Of a DNA stretch of 64,000 nucleotides, positions 22,969 through 32,459 are shown piece after piece; within the stretch, counting starts at the first letter, position 1; the number at the start of each line of letters is the position of its first letter. The DNA is from Emmonsiellopsis sp. PD_33 (lineage: Eukaryota > Ascomycota > Eurotiomycetes > Onygenales > Ajellomycetaceae). The stretch is taken from the NCBI GenBank assembly GCA_032988165.1, contig JANTQF010000182.1, positions 1 through 64,000 of the forward strand, written 5' to 3'. Below the pieces are notes generated by a model that saw only the letters and a program-made list of their open reading frames with translations, was not told where the DNA came from and did no database searches. Both the position numbers and the translations under genes were made by a program.

Positions 22969-23928
22969 AGAGATCTTGAATGTTGCTTTGATTATGTTTA
23001 GCGCATGAGCGGACATCTTTTACGTTCAGTGCAATGTGCGTTTCACTCCCCATACACTTATGTAGGTAGTTAGTTAGTTACATAATCCAATAAACATTCA
23101 GATCCTGTCTTGTCTGTGTGTGGGTATAATAATGAGCATGCATAAATGGAGGGAGGTTACTTGTCTTAATCCAGATTAAACCTGATTGTACATACCTAGT
23201 GATTTGCGCGCGCAGTGTTTGGGGGGAGGGGGAGGGGGAGGGGGGAACCTGCATGTTTGTCCACAAAATGGAATGGGAGCACAAAGATTCAGGGGGAGTG
23301 ACATGGGAAATTTTTCTTTTTTTTCCCTTTTTTTCCTTTCCTTTCACAAGGTTGTCTGGCAGAGAGGCTAACTGGTTTGGTTTGGTTTGGTAGATGGATG
23401 GGAGGAGGGGGTGTTTGAATACATTGTATTTTGATCGAATATATGGAATATTCGTTCCCTATTCTTTTGGATACAGTACATACATGCCTGCTCTGCTCTG
23501 CTATGCTATGGAATACTACATAGTGACGGGGAGGCGAATAGCATGCAATGCCTTTAAACAAATTGTGCCGCATAAATAGATAGATGCTGGACATGGGATC
23601 TAGATCTGGGGTCCATTCCTCTCTATTAAACGGATGCCACTTGGTCAACAATCGCGAGGTATATCGGAAAATAGGTGTGAAGAACTGAGGATAATTGATA
23701 GAGACGGTGAATAGGCAAGGATGTTGAAGAATGAATATCAACCAACCATGGTCGTAGCCAAGGTATCCCCGGTGCACGGGAATAGTTCGGTTAAAATAAA
23801 GGTTATCTATCAATAGGGGGCAGAATCGACTGATGCCTCCTTCCGAAGTTTATTTCCGCGGCCATCCCGCCCGTGATCATCATTGAATCCGCATACCGTA
23901 TCCAGAAGCGATAGATCGAATGGCACCA
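22969..23928. other. Convergent intergenic region with G-rich repeats
   Basis: This lies between two gene ends. It has a (GGGGGA)n tract at about 23,221-23,247 and a (GGTTT)n run at about 23,374-23,391. No gene is seen. Confidence 0.6.
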
Positions 23929-26073
23929 TCAAACCTCACCCTCCTCACTCCCCCCGCCATCATTCGCCTCTTTCTCCTTATCCGCCCCTGTGTCCTTGTC
24001 CGTTTCTTTCTCCATACCCGCCTGCGGTGCTTCATCTGTGAGCGCGCCTGTCACGATTTGTTCAGCTGGTGCTTCGATCGCTGGCCCCTGTTCTGCATGC
24101 GGATGGGGTTCGGGAGGGATGGGTGGCGCTGCAGCTAGAGAGCTGGCAGATAGAGATGCGGACATAGCTACGGAGCCAGCGTCCGATGAGCGTCTCGGGG
24201 GGTCATAGTCTCGCTCGCGATCACGGTCACGATCACGATCACGATCGCGACCCCTATCTCTGCCTCTGCCTCGATCCCTATCCCAATCTCTATCTCTGTA
24301 TCTATTATCTCTTCCCCGGTCCCAATCCCGGTTCCTGTCTCTATCCCAATCTCGGTCTCGATCCCTATGTCTATCCCTATCCCTATCCATCGAAGGTGGG
24401 TATGAGCCTCTCCCGTGGTTTTGCTGTTGCTGTTGTCCATGGGGTTGCTCAGGCTCAGCTGGTAGACCTTGCTGGATAATAGCATCAATGCGCTGCTGTA
24501 ACTCGTCCGCGTTTGGGGGTTTGGACCGAGGAGGAGGAGGAGGAGGAGGAGGCGGCGGGGGTGCATGCGGGGGAGGTGGTGGATGGAACACCGACGACCC
24601 GGTTGTTGGTTGCCCGGTCCTAGGGACCCGACTATTTGTTGAACTGTTGTTATCATAGCTTCCGCGTCGCGGCTGGTGTGGATGGGGAGGAGGGACAAGA
24701 GGAGGCACCGCGACTGGCGGTGGAGGTGGAAGTGGGTGTTCCTGACGAGGGGCGTTCAAGGGGATACGGGATTGTGGAATCCTGCTGCGGGCTGGAGATA
24801 CGGTTCGGGCATGTCCGTTGGTCTCCGAGTGTAGTTGGCTGGGCGGGTTGCTGGCCACGGTTTGCGAAGAGGGGTTTGAGGATATATCTAGCGCTGAGGC
24901 TGCTTGTACGAATGACGTTTGGGAGGATATATTTGAATGCGGCTGAGTAAATGATGACGTAGATTCTGCTCTAGTATCATTATCGCTATCCTCGCGTCGC
25001 TGACGCTTGGGAGAGGGTTGATCCTGGTTGTCCGACGCGGCACCGTTGGGGGGGAGGCTTATCGGAAATTGGTTCAGTGAGCCGGAATGGATCTCTCTTT
25101 CTCGTTTCCGCCCATTGATCTCGCCTGGAGACGGGGTGTTGTTCAAGTTGTCGATGCTGCCCTCGCTCTTCAGTTGGTGAGCGCTCCTTGTCTTGTCATT
25201 TGACTCATCTTCTTGGGACGAGACGTGTAGATATGGTTGTACGGGAACGGGGGTCGAGACAAATTCATAAATATCTGCCATGCGATTACAAGCCCTCCTC
25301 ATTTCGCTTAGGTTGACGTCTAGCTGTTCCCACCAGGGCCGATCAAGCGAGTCATCCTCGAATGTAAACTCGCAATGGCGCGCTGCTCCATAGAGCGCGG
25401 CTGCGGCTATTGTGCGCGCAGGAAATTGGAGACATAACACCGTATATGTAGAATCGTTCAGGAACGCCCATGCAGAATTTCTCAGCCGTTTGTTATCCTG
25501 CACCTTGAGGAAGCAACTGAAATCGTAGAGCAGACGATAGGGCTGTTCGAGCTGGAGATCGAAACACAAAGCTTCGAGAAGCAGATCCTCATTGTGCAAA
25601 ATTGTATCCCGCCATTTCCAGAATTCCTTCGATTGTTCGTCTACGATCATGCTCGGTTTTTTTTGCGCAACGCGACAACAAGCAACGATCAGCTCTTTCA
25701 TTTTGCGGCAATTTTCCTCAACCTTTGTGGCTAAGAAGAGAGCAGTAGCCGCGATCGAATATGGATGCATCCCTGGACGCTGCGGGAGATCCTTCATACT
25801 ATACCGCATGAAGAATCGATGAAGATAAACACTTGCGGTGCATAATGTGAGTTGTGGGAGTTTTAGGAGAATTCCGACTTGGGTGATGAAATTGACACCC
25901 TTGCTGCGGCTTGTGTGTTCGGCTTCAATCGTCATTCCATCGAGAATCGAAGGCGTGCGGTAAAGCTCGGAATCTGTAAATATCCATTGCGACTGGGTCG
26001 CGGCGATAACGGGATTCGAGGGGGAAGGGACTGGAGGCGTGGACGCGCGCGTCGAGGAGGATGGGACTGGCAT
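23929..26073 (-). CDS. PCH1: Cyclin T/K (Pch1-like), partner of a Cdk9/Cdk12-type kinase
   Basis: Single exon, 714 aa. Residues about 30-165 form the first cyclin box, with SQWIFTDSELYRTPS, SRSKGVNFITQVG and TALFLATKVEE, the pattern of transcriptional C/T/K/L-type cyclins. A second, degenerate fold follows to about residue 300 (DLQLEQPYRLLYDF, AAAALYGAARHCEF). Such cyclins activate kinases that phosphorylate the RNA polymerase II CTD and Spt5 and release paused polymerase. The long tail is disordered: Ser-rich, proline runs (PPPPPHAPPPPPPPP), Gln/His, then an extended Arg-Asp/Arg-Glu dipeptide tract like those in splicing and CTD-binding factors, ending in acidic EEGEV. The start at 26073 is the only ATG before the cyclin box. 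Cyclin T versus K cannot be settled here. Confidence 0.88.
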   Translation of the reverse strand: MPVPSSSTRASTPPVPSPSNPVIAATQSQWIFTDSELYRTPSILDGMTIEAEHTSRSKGVNFITQVGILLKLPQLTLCTASVYLHRFFMRYSMKDLPQRPGMHPYSIAATALFLATKVEENCRKMKELIVACCRVAQKKPSMIVDEQSKEFWKWRDTILHNEDLLLEALCFDLQLEQPYRLLYDFSCFLKVQDNKRLRNSAWAFLNDSTYTVLCLQFPARTIAAAALYGAARHCEFTFEDDSLDRPWWEQLDVNLSEMRRACNRMADIYEFVSTPVPVQPYLHVSSQEDESNDKTRSAHQLKSEGSIDNLNNTPSPGEINGRKREREIHSGSLNQFPISLPPNGAASDNQDQPSPKRQRREDSDNDTRAESTSSFTQPHSNISSQTSFVQAASALDISSNPSSQTVASNPPSQLHSETNGHARTVSPARSRIPQSRIPLNAPRQEHPLPPPPPVAVPPLVPPPHPHQPRRGSYDNNSSTNSRVPRTGQPTTGSSVFHPPPPPHAPPPPPPPPPPPRSKPPNADELQQRIDAIIQQGLPAEPEQPHGQQQQQNHGRGSYPPSMDRDRDRHRDRDRDWDRDRNRDWDRGRDNRYRDRDWDRDRGRGRDRGRDRDRDRDRDRERDYDPPRRSSDAGSVAMSASLSASSLAAAPPIPPEPHPHAEQGPAIEAPAEQIVTGALTDEAPQAGMEKETDKDTGADKEKEANDGGGSEEGEV
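24190..24395. repeat. Hexamer-type repeat encoding Arg-Asp tract
   Basis: Tandem variants of a CGATCA/CGATCC unit on the plus strand encode the Arg-Asp/Arg-Glu tail of the cyclin on the minus strand. A GGA triplet repeat near 24,533-24,553 encodes the adjacent proline run. Both could vary in length in frame. Confidence 0.7.
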
Positions 26074-26756
26074 GTTCGACTCGAATTTACAGGCCAGGAG
26101 TCAAGGGAGCGAACGGGAAGGGGGCGTAAGGGATGAGGATATCATGGGACGGCAATATATGGAGGCCAAGCGCGCTTCAATGGTATAATCCAATGCCGTG
26201 CGTGGGTAAGACTATTGGTCTGATGTCATTCAGCTTCGACCACCAAAAGAGCCCTCGGGTGAGGACGGGCAAAGGAGAAGCATGGGCGATGGGTCGAGTT
26301 CGTGGCAGCTCTGGGCAAATACCACAACTTTAGATAAAGGTAGTGACAAGCCCGTAGCCAAACAGGGCGTGATAAATAGGCCGCGACGCGTGTTGGAAGC
26401 AGATGAAGCCAGGATGATCAAAATCGTCAGTCGGGATGGGTTGAGGTCCGGGGCCGGATTAAGGTTGTTCCGCGGCATCAAATATCGGGTGTTGATAGAT
26501 GAATGGATGAATGGATGAACGAATGAATGAATGCTAGGCTTATTATGTTGATAGATGAGGACGGGAAGTCGTGAATATATATCATCATGAAATAATTGAA
26601 TCATATTGTTCGTGGTATCTTACAGGAATATATAGAAAACGCTGACGACTGTTCGTCACCCTCTAGATGATCAAAGAGCAATACCATGCCAAAACGCCAA
26701 CTTACATTGAAGAAATAGGGAACCAAATGCAGAACTCATAAATGCGTATATCATAT
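26074..26756. other. Intergenic between EAF and cyclin genes
   Basis: This is the 3' flank of EAF and promoter of the cyclin gene, both on the minus strand. It includes a GAATGAATG-type tetramer repeat at about 26,500-26,535. No other gene is seen. Confidence 0.6.
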
Positions 26757-28121
26757 CTACTCTTCCTCACTTACTTCACTTTCATCGTCACTAACAACCT
26801 GGTGATGCATCTGCAGTTGCTGTTGCTGCTGCAGAAGGCGCTGTGCTCTCTCCTGTTCCTCTTCTCTGGCGCTCTCTTCAAAGGCGGCTTCCATCTCCGC
26901 AGCCAGGTCATCATCATCGACCTCTTCCTCCTGCTGCTGCACCTGGACTTCTTCTTGCCCCTCTTCGTCTTCCTCCTCGTCCTCGTCCTCATCCTCCCGT
27001 TCCAAAATTTGCTTGGCGCCGGCGGGGGAGGGTAATCGCAAATCATCTATATCCTCTTCATCGTCGCTATCATAGTCTGCCTCATTGGCAGAAGTATTGT
27101 TAGACGCAAAATGGCGAGGGTTTAATTTAAATGCTGGTCGTGCTGGCGGTGGGGAGCCCATATCAATAATCAAATCGCCATCAACAATGATATTTCCACC
27201 TGGCGATGCCGCTGCCTGGGAAGCACTGTTGATATCCGCTCTCTTCTCATTATATTCCTCGTCTGAAGACGGCGAATCAAGAACCAGATCCTCTTGATTA
27301 ACAATGGGCGCGGATTTGGGTTTAGATTTGGCCGACGTTTTATCAGCAGTGGTCGTTTTCGGTTGTCTTTTCTGTGGCCGAAGCGGGTTGGTCTGAGCTT
27401 TCGGTTTGGGCCCAGGTTTCGATTTCGATCTTCCACTGGTAGGCGGGGGAGGTGCCAATCGAGAACTTGCAGTTTTTGAAACGACATTGTGTGTGTCTGA
27501 GGCGGTAATGGTGGGCGTTTCGTTTTCAACTTTGGCCTTTGGTAGGAAGTGTCGAAAGTCGTATGGGTTGCTTTCGTCGGGCGTGCCTTGTGCATCATCT
27601 TCATTGGGTCCTTCCGGAAATCGATCGTCACCAGATATTTGATCCTCCTCAGATAAAACGCTAAGCTGCGGGTATTGTTCTGTAACCTGTTGGGTTGACT
27701 TGCCTGGCGTAGACCGAAGGTTGAAGTTTAGCCTGGTCGTCACTGGCTCGAGAATGAACGCCTTTCTTTTCGGTTCGAATACCAGAACTAGGTTGCTGGT
27801 GTCCGACTCAGACACTAACGAGGTTGGATCAACGCTGCCATGATATGTGTGTACCAAGTTTGTCTGTTCGGCATTCTGAGCCTTGTCCTGAACTGTGAGC
27901 CTATAGCGATGTTGGGAGGAATCTGCCGCAGTGATCGTAGCCCGTTGCTGGCGAGAGGCGGATTTGCTCTTATGGTTATATGTGACACCGATCAGCCCAT
28001 TCGATTTCGCCGATTCCTTCCCTGCCAGCCTGTCTCCCAAAAGAATAGGATATTCCGCCTGTTTGGAGGGGTCGATCAACCCGCCATTCGACGAGGTAGC
28101 AGGGGCTGCCAGGGTGGCCAT
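26757..28121 (-). CDS. EAF1: ELL-associated factor (EAF), elongation complex subunit
   Basis: Single exon, 454 aa from the ATG at 28121, which has a good context (CCACCCATGGCC). The frame stays open for 24 more codons but those are hydrophobic and unlike the family. Residues about 18-140 match the EAF N-terminal domain: AEYPILLGDRLAGK, LVHTYHGSVDP, LVLVFEPKRKAFILEPVTTR and LNFNLRSTP. In fission yeast Eaf1 binds Ell1 and stimulates RNA polymerase II elongation; animal EAFs sit in super elongation complexes with P-TEFb. The C-terminal half is disordered: Lys/Pro-rich stretches, then strongly acidic DEDEDEEEDEE and Gln runs ending in SEVSEEE, like other EAF transactivation tails. It lies just upstream of the cyclin T/K gene, same strand. 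Confidence 0.88.
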   Translation of the reverse strand: MATLAAPATSSNGGLIDPSKQAEYPILLGDRLAGKESAKSNGLIGVTYNHKSKSASRQQRATITAADSSQHRYRLTVQDKAQNAEQTNLVHTYHGSVDPTSLVSESDTSNLVLVFEPKRKAFILEPVTTRLNFNLRSTPGKSTQQVTEQYPQLSVLSEEDQISGDDRFPEGPNEDDAQGTPDESNPYDFRHFLPKAKVENETPTITASDTHNVVSKTASSRLAPPPPTSGRSKSKPGPKPKAQTNPLRPQKRQPKTTTADKTSAKSKPKSAPIVNQEDLVLDSPSSDEEYNEKRADINSASQAAASPGGNIIVDGDLIIDMGSPPPARPAFKLNPRHFASNNTSANEADYDSDDEEDIDDLRLPSPAGAKQILEREDEDEDEEEDEEGQEEVQVQQQEEEVDDDDLAAEMEAAFEESAREEEQERAQRLLQQQQQLQMHHQVVSDDESEVSEEE

Positions 28122-28956
28122 GGGTGGATATTGAGTAAACGAACGAACGCAGAGGGAAGTGAAGAATGCGTATAATATCACAAGGCAGGTCAACTGGAGG
28201 AGCCAAGGGCGGATCTACCAAGGGCCAGTCGATCGCAGGACATAGAGAGGACGAAGGGGAGGCAGATGGGTAGAAACAAGGGAGAGTCAACCACTATCAA
28301 AGGACGACAGAGCGGAAACAAGCAATGAAACACAGAGAATGAACAAGCTGAGGATGGAACAATGCGCAGACAATGATCGATCGATTGATTGATTGACTGG
28401 TGGCGGTTGCGACCCCGGACGCTGACTAAGGCGGCTGAACACCCGCACGCCAGGGAGCTAAACCAGATTGGGAAAGGCGTTGCCGGGGCCGCTCATCCAG
28501 GCTAACCAAAGTCGGCTAGCGGCGGAGGGCGTCTGGGCAAACGCCTGAGCAAACAAGACAAACATCCAAACTCACGGACGGTGCGGAGAATGAATCTCTA
28601 TCAAAACATTCATTAATTCTATAATTATTGGAGCAATATTGTGGAGTCCATGGCGAATTCATGGCATAAGCATGTTTTGTTGTTGTCTTGAATAAACAAT
28701 ATGCTATATATGCGGGTATTTTGTGGTATGGGCACCGCTAACATACACAGCAGTTTCACCGTAACCTATGGGGTAGAATAAACATGAAATTCCAAAAACC
28801 TCAAGGATATTGTTTGGCTTCACGTGTTGATAAATAGGCTTAAACAGCGTTTAAAATGAGGCACTCCACGTTACGGACTATCGAGGTGGTTTCCTCCGTT
28901 CATCAGCCAGCTGCAAAATCCCCAACAATATCCTGTCTGTCTGGCCCCTCATCCCA
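28122..28956. other. Intergenic between COG8 and EAF
   Basis: This is the 3' flank of COG8 and the promoter of EAF (both minus). A GATCGATCGATTGATTGATTG-like run lies at about 28,375-28,396. No gene is seen. Confidence 0.6.
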
Positions 28957-30414
28957 CTATTTGGCCGTTAGCTGATCCAACCGTTCTGCCAATATGCGAT
29001 GCTTCTTCATGACTTCCTCCCATTCGGGAACCGCGTTGTCCTCTGACACATCCTCATCTTCTTCTTCATCATCAAGCAACGATAGAATCAGGCTGAAATT
29101 CCCTCCCAACCGCCCCAAGCTCCCTGCACAGTACAAGACCTGGGTAAGCAAGCTCTCTCGTGAGCTTTTGTCTTTCACATTCGGGAGATACGCCTTTAAT
29201 GTTTCGGCCAGGAGTTGCGCCAGATGCATTGGAAATGTCGCTAGTGCCGGGGGTAGATTGGGCAACGGGTCATTTTGCACCTTTAGCGGCTTTGAGCTTG
29301 GCTTCGTTCTCAGGCTCATTTCACGTAGATCTAGACCAGGCACGCTCGCAGATGCCAGGTCAGATTCAGACGGTGCAGGCGCAAATATATTCTTGTACAA
29401 CGAAACGATCGCGAAGCTCTGCTCTCGGTAAATTTCGATATATCTTTTCAAAAACCGTTCTGTTTGTTGGCCCCCCGACCAGGAACTGGTGCCGGTTGAC
29501 CGATCTCCTTCTTTCCCATTACTCTGTAACCTTTTCTGTGTTTCCACGTCCGCAAGCTCCCTCAACGGGTCAAGAGCTTCGAGCATGGATATTAGATTCG
29601 CCAGCCGACAGACCAAAAATAGAGCCCCAAAAGCACCCTCGCTACTCATGGAAGGGGTGCCTCCCTTTGCGGGGCCCTCCAGCTCCAGCTCCGGCGCCAC
29701 GCGACGAAGCCAGCCAACCGTCCTCATTGCTGCAGCAAGCCGAATATTTTGGACCCGGAGTCCAGCGATGAGGTTACTCGTCATATCCTTCATCGCTTCC
29801 TCCGCCTGACGAGTTATATCCTTTACCAATGGAGAATCCGGATAAAGTGTCTGTAGTCGTTTTATATGCGCAAATAGATCCAGCGCAGAGGAATAGTTCG
29901 TGGTTGAGCCTCCGGTGGCTCCGCTATTAGCAGACGAGGAAGAAACGGCCGTAGAAAGCAAGGTAGGCAACTCTAAGATATCGGAAAGCCTGTCCACATT
30001 CCTGAGCAGTTGCATAGCCTTCTTCCTCCGATCCAGCATCGGGTTCTCTGCGCTTTTATTGTAGGCAGAGGAGAAAGACACCGCCTTCTCGTCGAGTTTT
30101 GGGATTGCATTCTGTAACCGCCGTGTTTCCGTAGCTATCTGTGGAATTGACGTCCGAAGGGAGGAGAGATTGTCCGCCGATGTGATAAAGGTTTTGTGGG
30201 AGCGGTTTGACAGGGCCTGCAATGAAACAAGAACGGAGTGAGAGGATTGCGATAACGACTCCGGCTCTGTGGACGTCAGCGCAGATAGCGAAAGTGTAGA
30301 GAGGCGACTGAGGTATTTGGCGGACGCGGAATTGGAGGTAGGGGGTGGTGGCCGGGACGAAACGTCGGTGGAATCGAAGTAGGGAACGAGGAGTTCATAT
30401 AATGGATCTGCCAT
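28957..30414 (-). CDS. COG8: Conserved oligomeric Golgi complex subunit 8 (Dor1)
   Basis: Single exon, 485 aa. The start MADPLYELLVPYFDST and the helical N-terminal stretch (NRSHKTFITSADNLSSLRTS, RRLQNAIPKLDEKA, KAMQLLRNVDRLSDILELP) match the Dor1/COG8 family, followed by LFAHIKRLQTLYPDSPLVKDI and GWLRRVAPELE. COG8 belongs to lobe B of the eight-subunit COG tether, which captures vesicles for retrograde traffic within the Golgi and so supports glycosylation. The protein is shorter than the roughly 600-residue human and yeast forms, mostly at the C-terminus, which ends after an acidic run (DDEEEDEDVSEDN). No membrane segment is seen, as expected for a peripheral complex. Divergent from the DET1-like gene. 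Confidence 0.88.
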   Translation of the reverse strand: MADPLYELLVPYFDSTDVSSRPPPPTSNSASAKYLSRLSTLSLSALTSTEPESLSQSSHSVLVSLQALSNRSHKTFITSADNLSSLRTSIPQIATETRRLQNAIPKLDEKAVSFSSAYNKSAENPMLDRRKKAMQLLRNVDRLSDILELPTLLSTAVSSSSANSGATGGSTTNYSSALDLFAHIKRLQTLYPDSPLVKDITRQAEEAMKDMTSNLIAGLRVQNIRLAAAMRTVGWLRRVAPELELEGPAKGGTPSMSSEGAFGALFLVCRLANLISMLEALDPLRELADVETQKRLQSNGKEGDRSTGTSSWSGGQQTERFLKRYIEIYREQSFAIVSLYKNIFAPAPSESDLASASVPGLDLREMSLRTKPSSKPLKVQNDPLPNLPPALATFPMHLAQLLAETLKAYLPNVKDKSSRESLLTQVLYCAGSLGRLGGNFSLILSLLDDEEEDEDVSEDNAVPEWEEVMKKHRILAERLDQLTAK

Positions 30415-30770
30415 GGTCGAGCGCTATGCCTCAAAATCAAGCCCTTGAGACGACCGAGAAAACTAGCAGCAAAGACAGAATGTCCTGCAGGGTGAAACAG
30501 GCGATTGCGCGTTGTTGGGCAGTGGTGTCGCAAGAATGCGGGCTGGAGGTTGGAGGTTGGAGGTTGGGGTGACGTTGGCTTGGCCGAGAGAGATTGTCTG
30601 GGGGCAACATCGCATGTTCAAAAGCTCTGTTTCTCCCACCGACATTCATGCTGGACACAAGAACTCTCTACACCCCAGTATAGGGAGTTTTTGCCACAGT
30701 TATTTCCAAGAAGCCAGAGTCGCTATATATCTTCCAATTTCTAGCTAATATCTACTCCAGCGCAGTCAAT
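30415..30770. promoter_or_regulatory. Bidirectional promoter COG8 / DET1-like
   Basis: Only 356 bp separate the two divergent start codons, so both promoters must lie here. A tandem (GGAGGTT)x3 repeat is at about 30,545-30,567. Confidence 0.6.
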
Positions 30771-32459
30771 ATGGGGAAGCCCCGAGTGAGTCCCAACCGC
30801 CCCGTTGAACCCCCCCTCTCATACTCCCCATGCACCCTATGCATATTTTAAGGTACGGAACTAACTATGTACATGTAGATGATAATCCTCATTCGCCATG
30901 CGCAGTCGGAGGGAAACAAGAACCGTGAAATCCACCAGTCGATCCCCGACCACCGCGTCAAACTTACCCCAGACGGACAGAAACAAGCGCTTGAAGCAGG
31001 CCGCAGACTGCGTTCCCTCCTACGCCCTGATGATACCCTTCATTTCTTCACATCTCCCTACCGTCGTACCCGCGAGACGACAGAGGGCATTCTCACCTCC
31101 CTTACGTCAGACAATCCATCACCGTCTCCCTTCCCAAGGCATACAATAAAGGTCTACGAGGAACCCAGACTGAGAGAACAGGATTTCGGCAACTTCCAGC
31201 CATGCTCCGCAGAAATGGAGCGCATGTGGCAGGAGCGTGCTGATTATGGCCATTTCTTCTACCGCATACCGAACGGGGAGTCAGCTGCGGACGCATACGA
31301 TAGAATCAGTGGTTTCAACGAGTCTTTATGGCGGCTATTTGGCGAAGACGACTTCGCTAGTGTGTGTATTCTCGTCACACACGGACTCATGACTCGTATC
31401 TTTTTGATGAAATGGTATCACTTCAGCGTGGAGTATTTTGAAGACCTGCGGAATGTGAACCATTGTGAATTTGTGGTCATGAAGAAGAAGGAGGATAACG
31501 GCAAATACGTCCTTCAGAACAAATTACGGACTTGGTCGGAGTTGAAACGGGAACGAGAATTAGAGAGAGAACGCGAAGCCGCTGCACAAAAAGAGGCCGG
31601 CATTGTAAATGCTAGCCCCATGCCGGATGAATCGCCTATCCCAATCAGAAGGAAATGGGGCGGATGTCCTGATGGCTGCAACCACTCGTTGGTAAAGTAT
31701 TGGAAGAGAAAACCTCAGCGCCAAGCTACAAAGGAGTTTGCGGAGGATGAAGGTACGGTTGATGCGAAGAACACCCAGCCTATCGATATGGCGATCAAAG
31801 CTAAACCCGCAACTACCCTCGAAATAGCCATTGAAAGAGCAAATAATTCAGTCCGGCCAGACTATATCTCACCTAGCTTCACCTCTTCATCCTCTCCGGA
31901 CGGTACCCCATCGCACATCTCCTTGAATCTACCCCCCGGTGCCACCTCTCAACCGCAATCAGAAGATGAACGGGATGGGAAACAACCTCGGCCCGCCACC
32001 GCCTTTCAAAATATAAATGATCTCCCCAGCCGTGGCATAGGCATTTTGCACCTAGGCGGACGAGATGGTGGAGGCTCTCAAAGTGGCACGACAAGCCGCA
32101 TTACATCGGACAATGACGAAACCGACAACTTTGGCGACGACGATGAAAACTATAACTTCAACACACCCAGCAGACACCACGCTAATAGTAGACAACGCAG
32201 GCAGATCCGTGACCACCTCTTACCAAAGGAGCACAGAGGGGGGCGTGGAGTTGCTAATACATTAGGTGATAGGGACGACGATGATAATAATAGCCGTGAT
32301 CCCGGCCAATGGGGTCCGTTGCAGAATAACACAAACGACGAAAAAGCTGTTACCGCAGGTACGGACGACGCCCCCGCAGAAGATGAATTGGAACAGGAAG
32401 AAGATGCCCTTGACAGGGCGAAGAGTCAAGACCAGAGCATCAGGGGAAGTGTTTACTAG
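30771..32459 (+). CDS. DET1: Histidine phosphatase (phosphoglycerate mutase-like), DET1-type
   Basis: Two exons: a 15-nt first exon (30771-30785, MGKPR) and 30879-32459, split by a 93-nt intron with a CTAAC branch site; 531 aa. The second exon itself begins with ATG. The catalytic core is ILIRHAQSEGN (phospho-accepting His12), then TSPYRRTRET, LREQDFGNF and CILVTHGLMTR (second His about 173), the RHG/phosphatase arrangement. Yeast Det1 has acid phosphatase activity and is linked to ergosterol traffic between ER and plasma membrane. After about residue 200 comes a charged helix (RERELEREREAAAQKE) and a long disordered, Asp/Asn-rich tail. Lys/Gly-poor tail sequence shows no other domain. Name by similarity of the core; substrate unknown. 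Confidence 0.85.

Noticed and set aside
28122..28193. Upstream extension of EAF by 24 codons
   Set aside because: The extension is hydrophobic (CLVILYAFFTSLCV) and unlike a nuclear EAF protein; the ATG at 28,121 has a better context.
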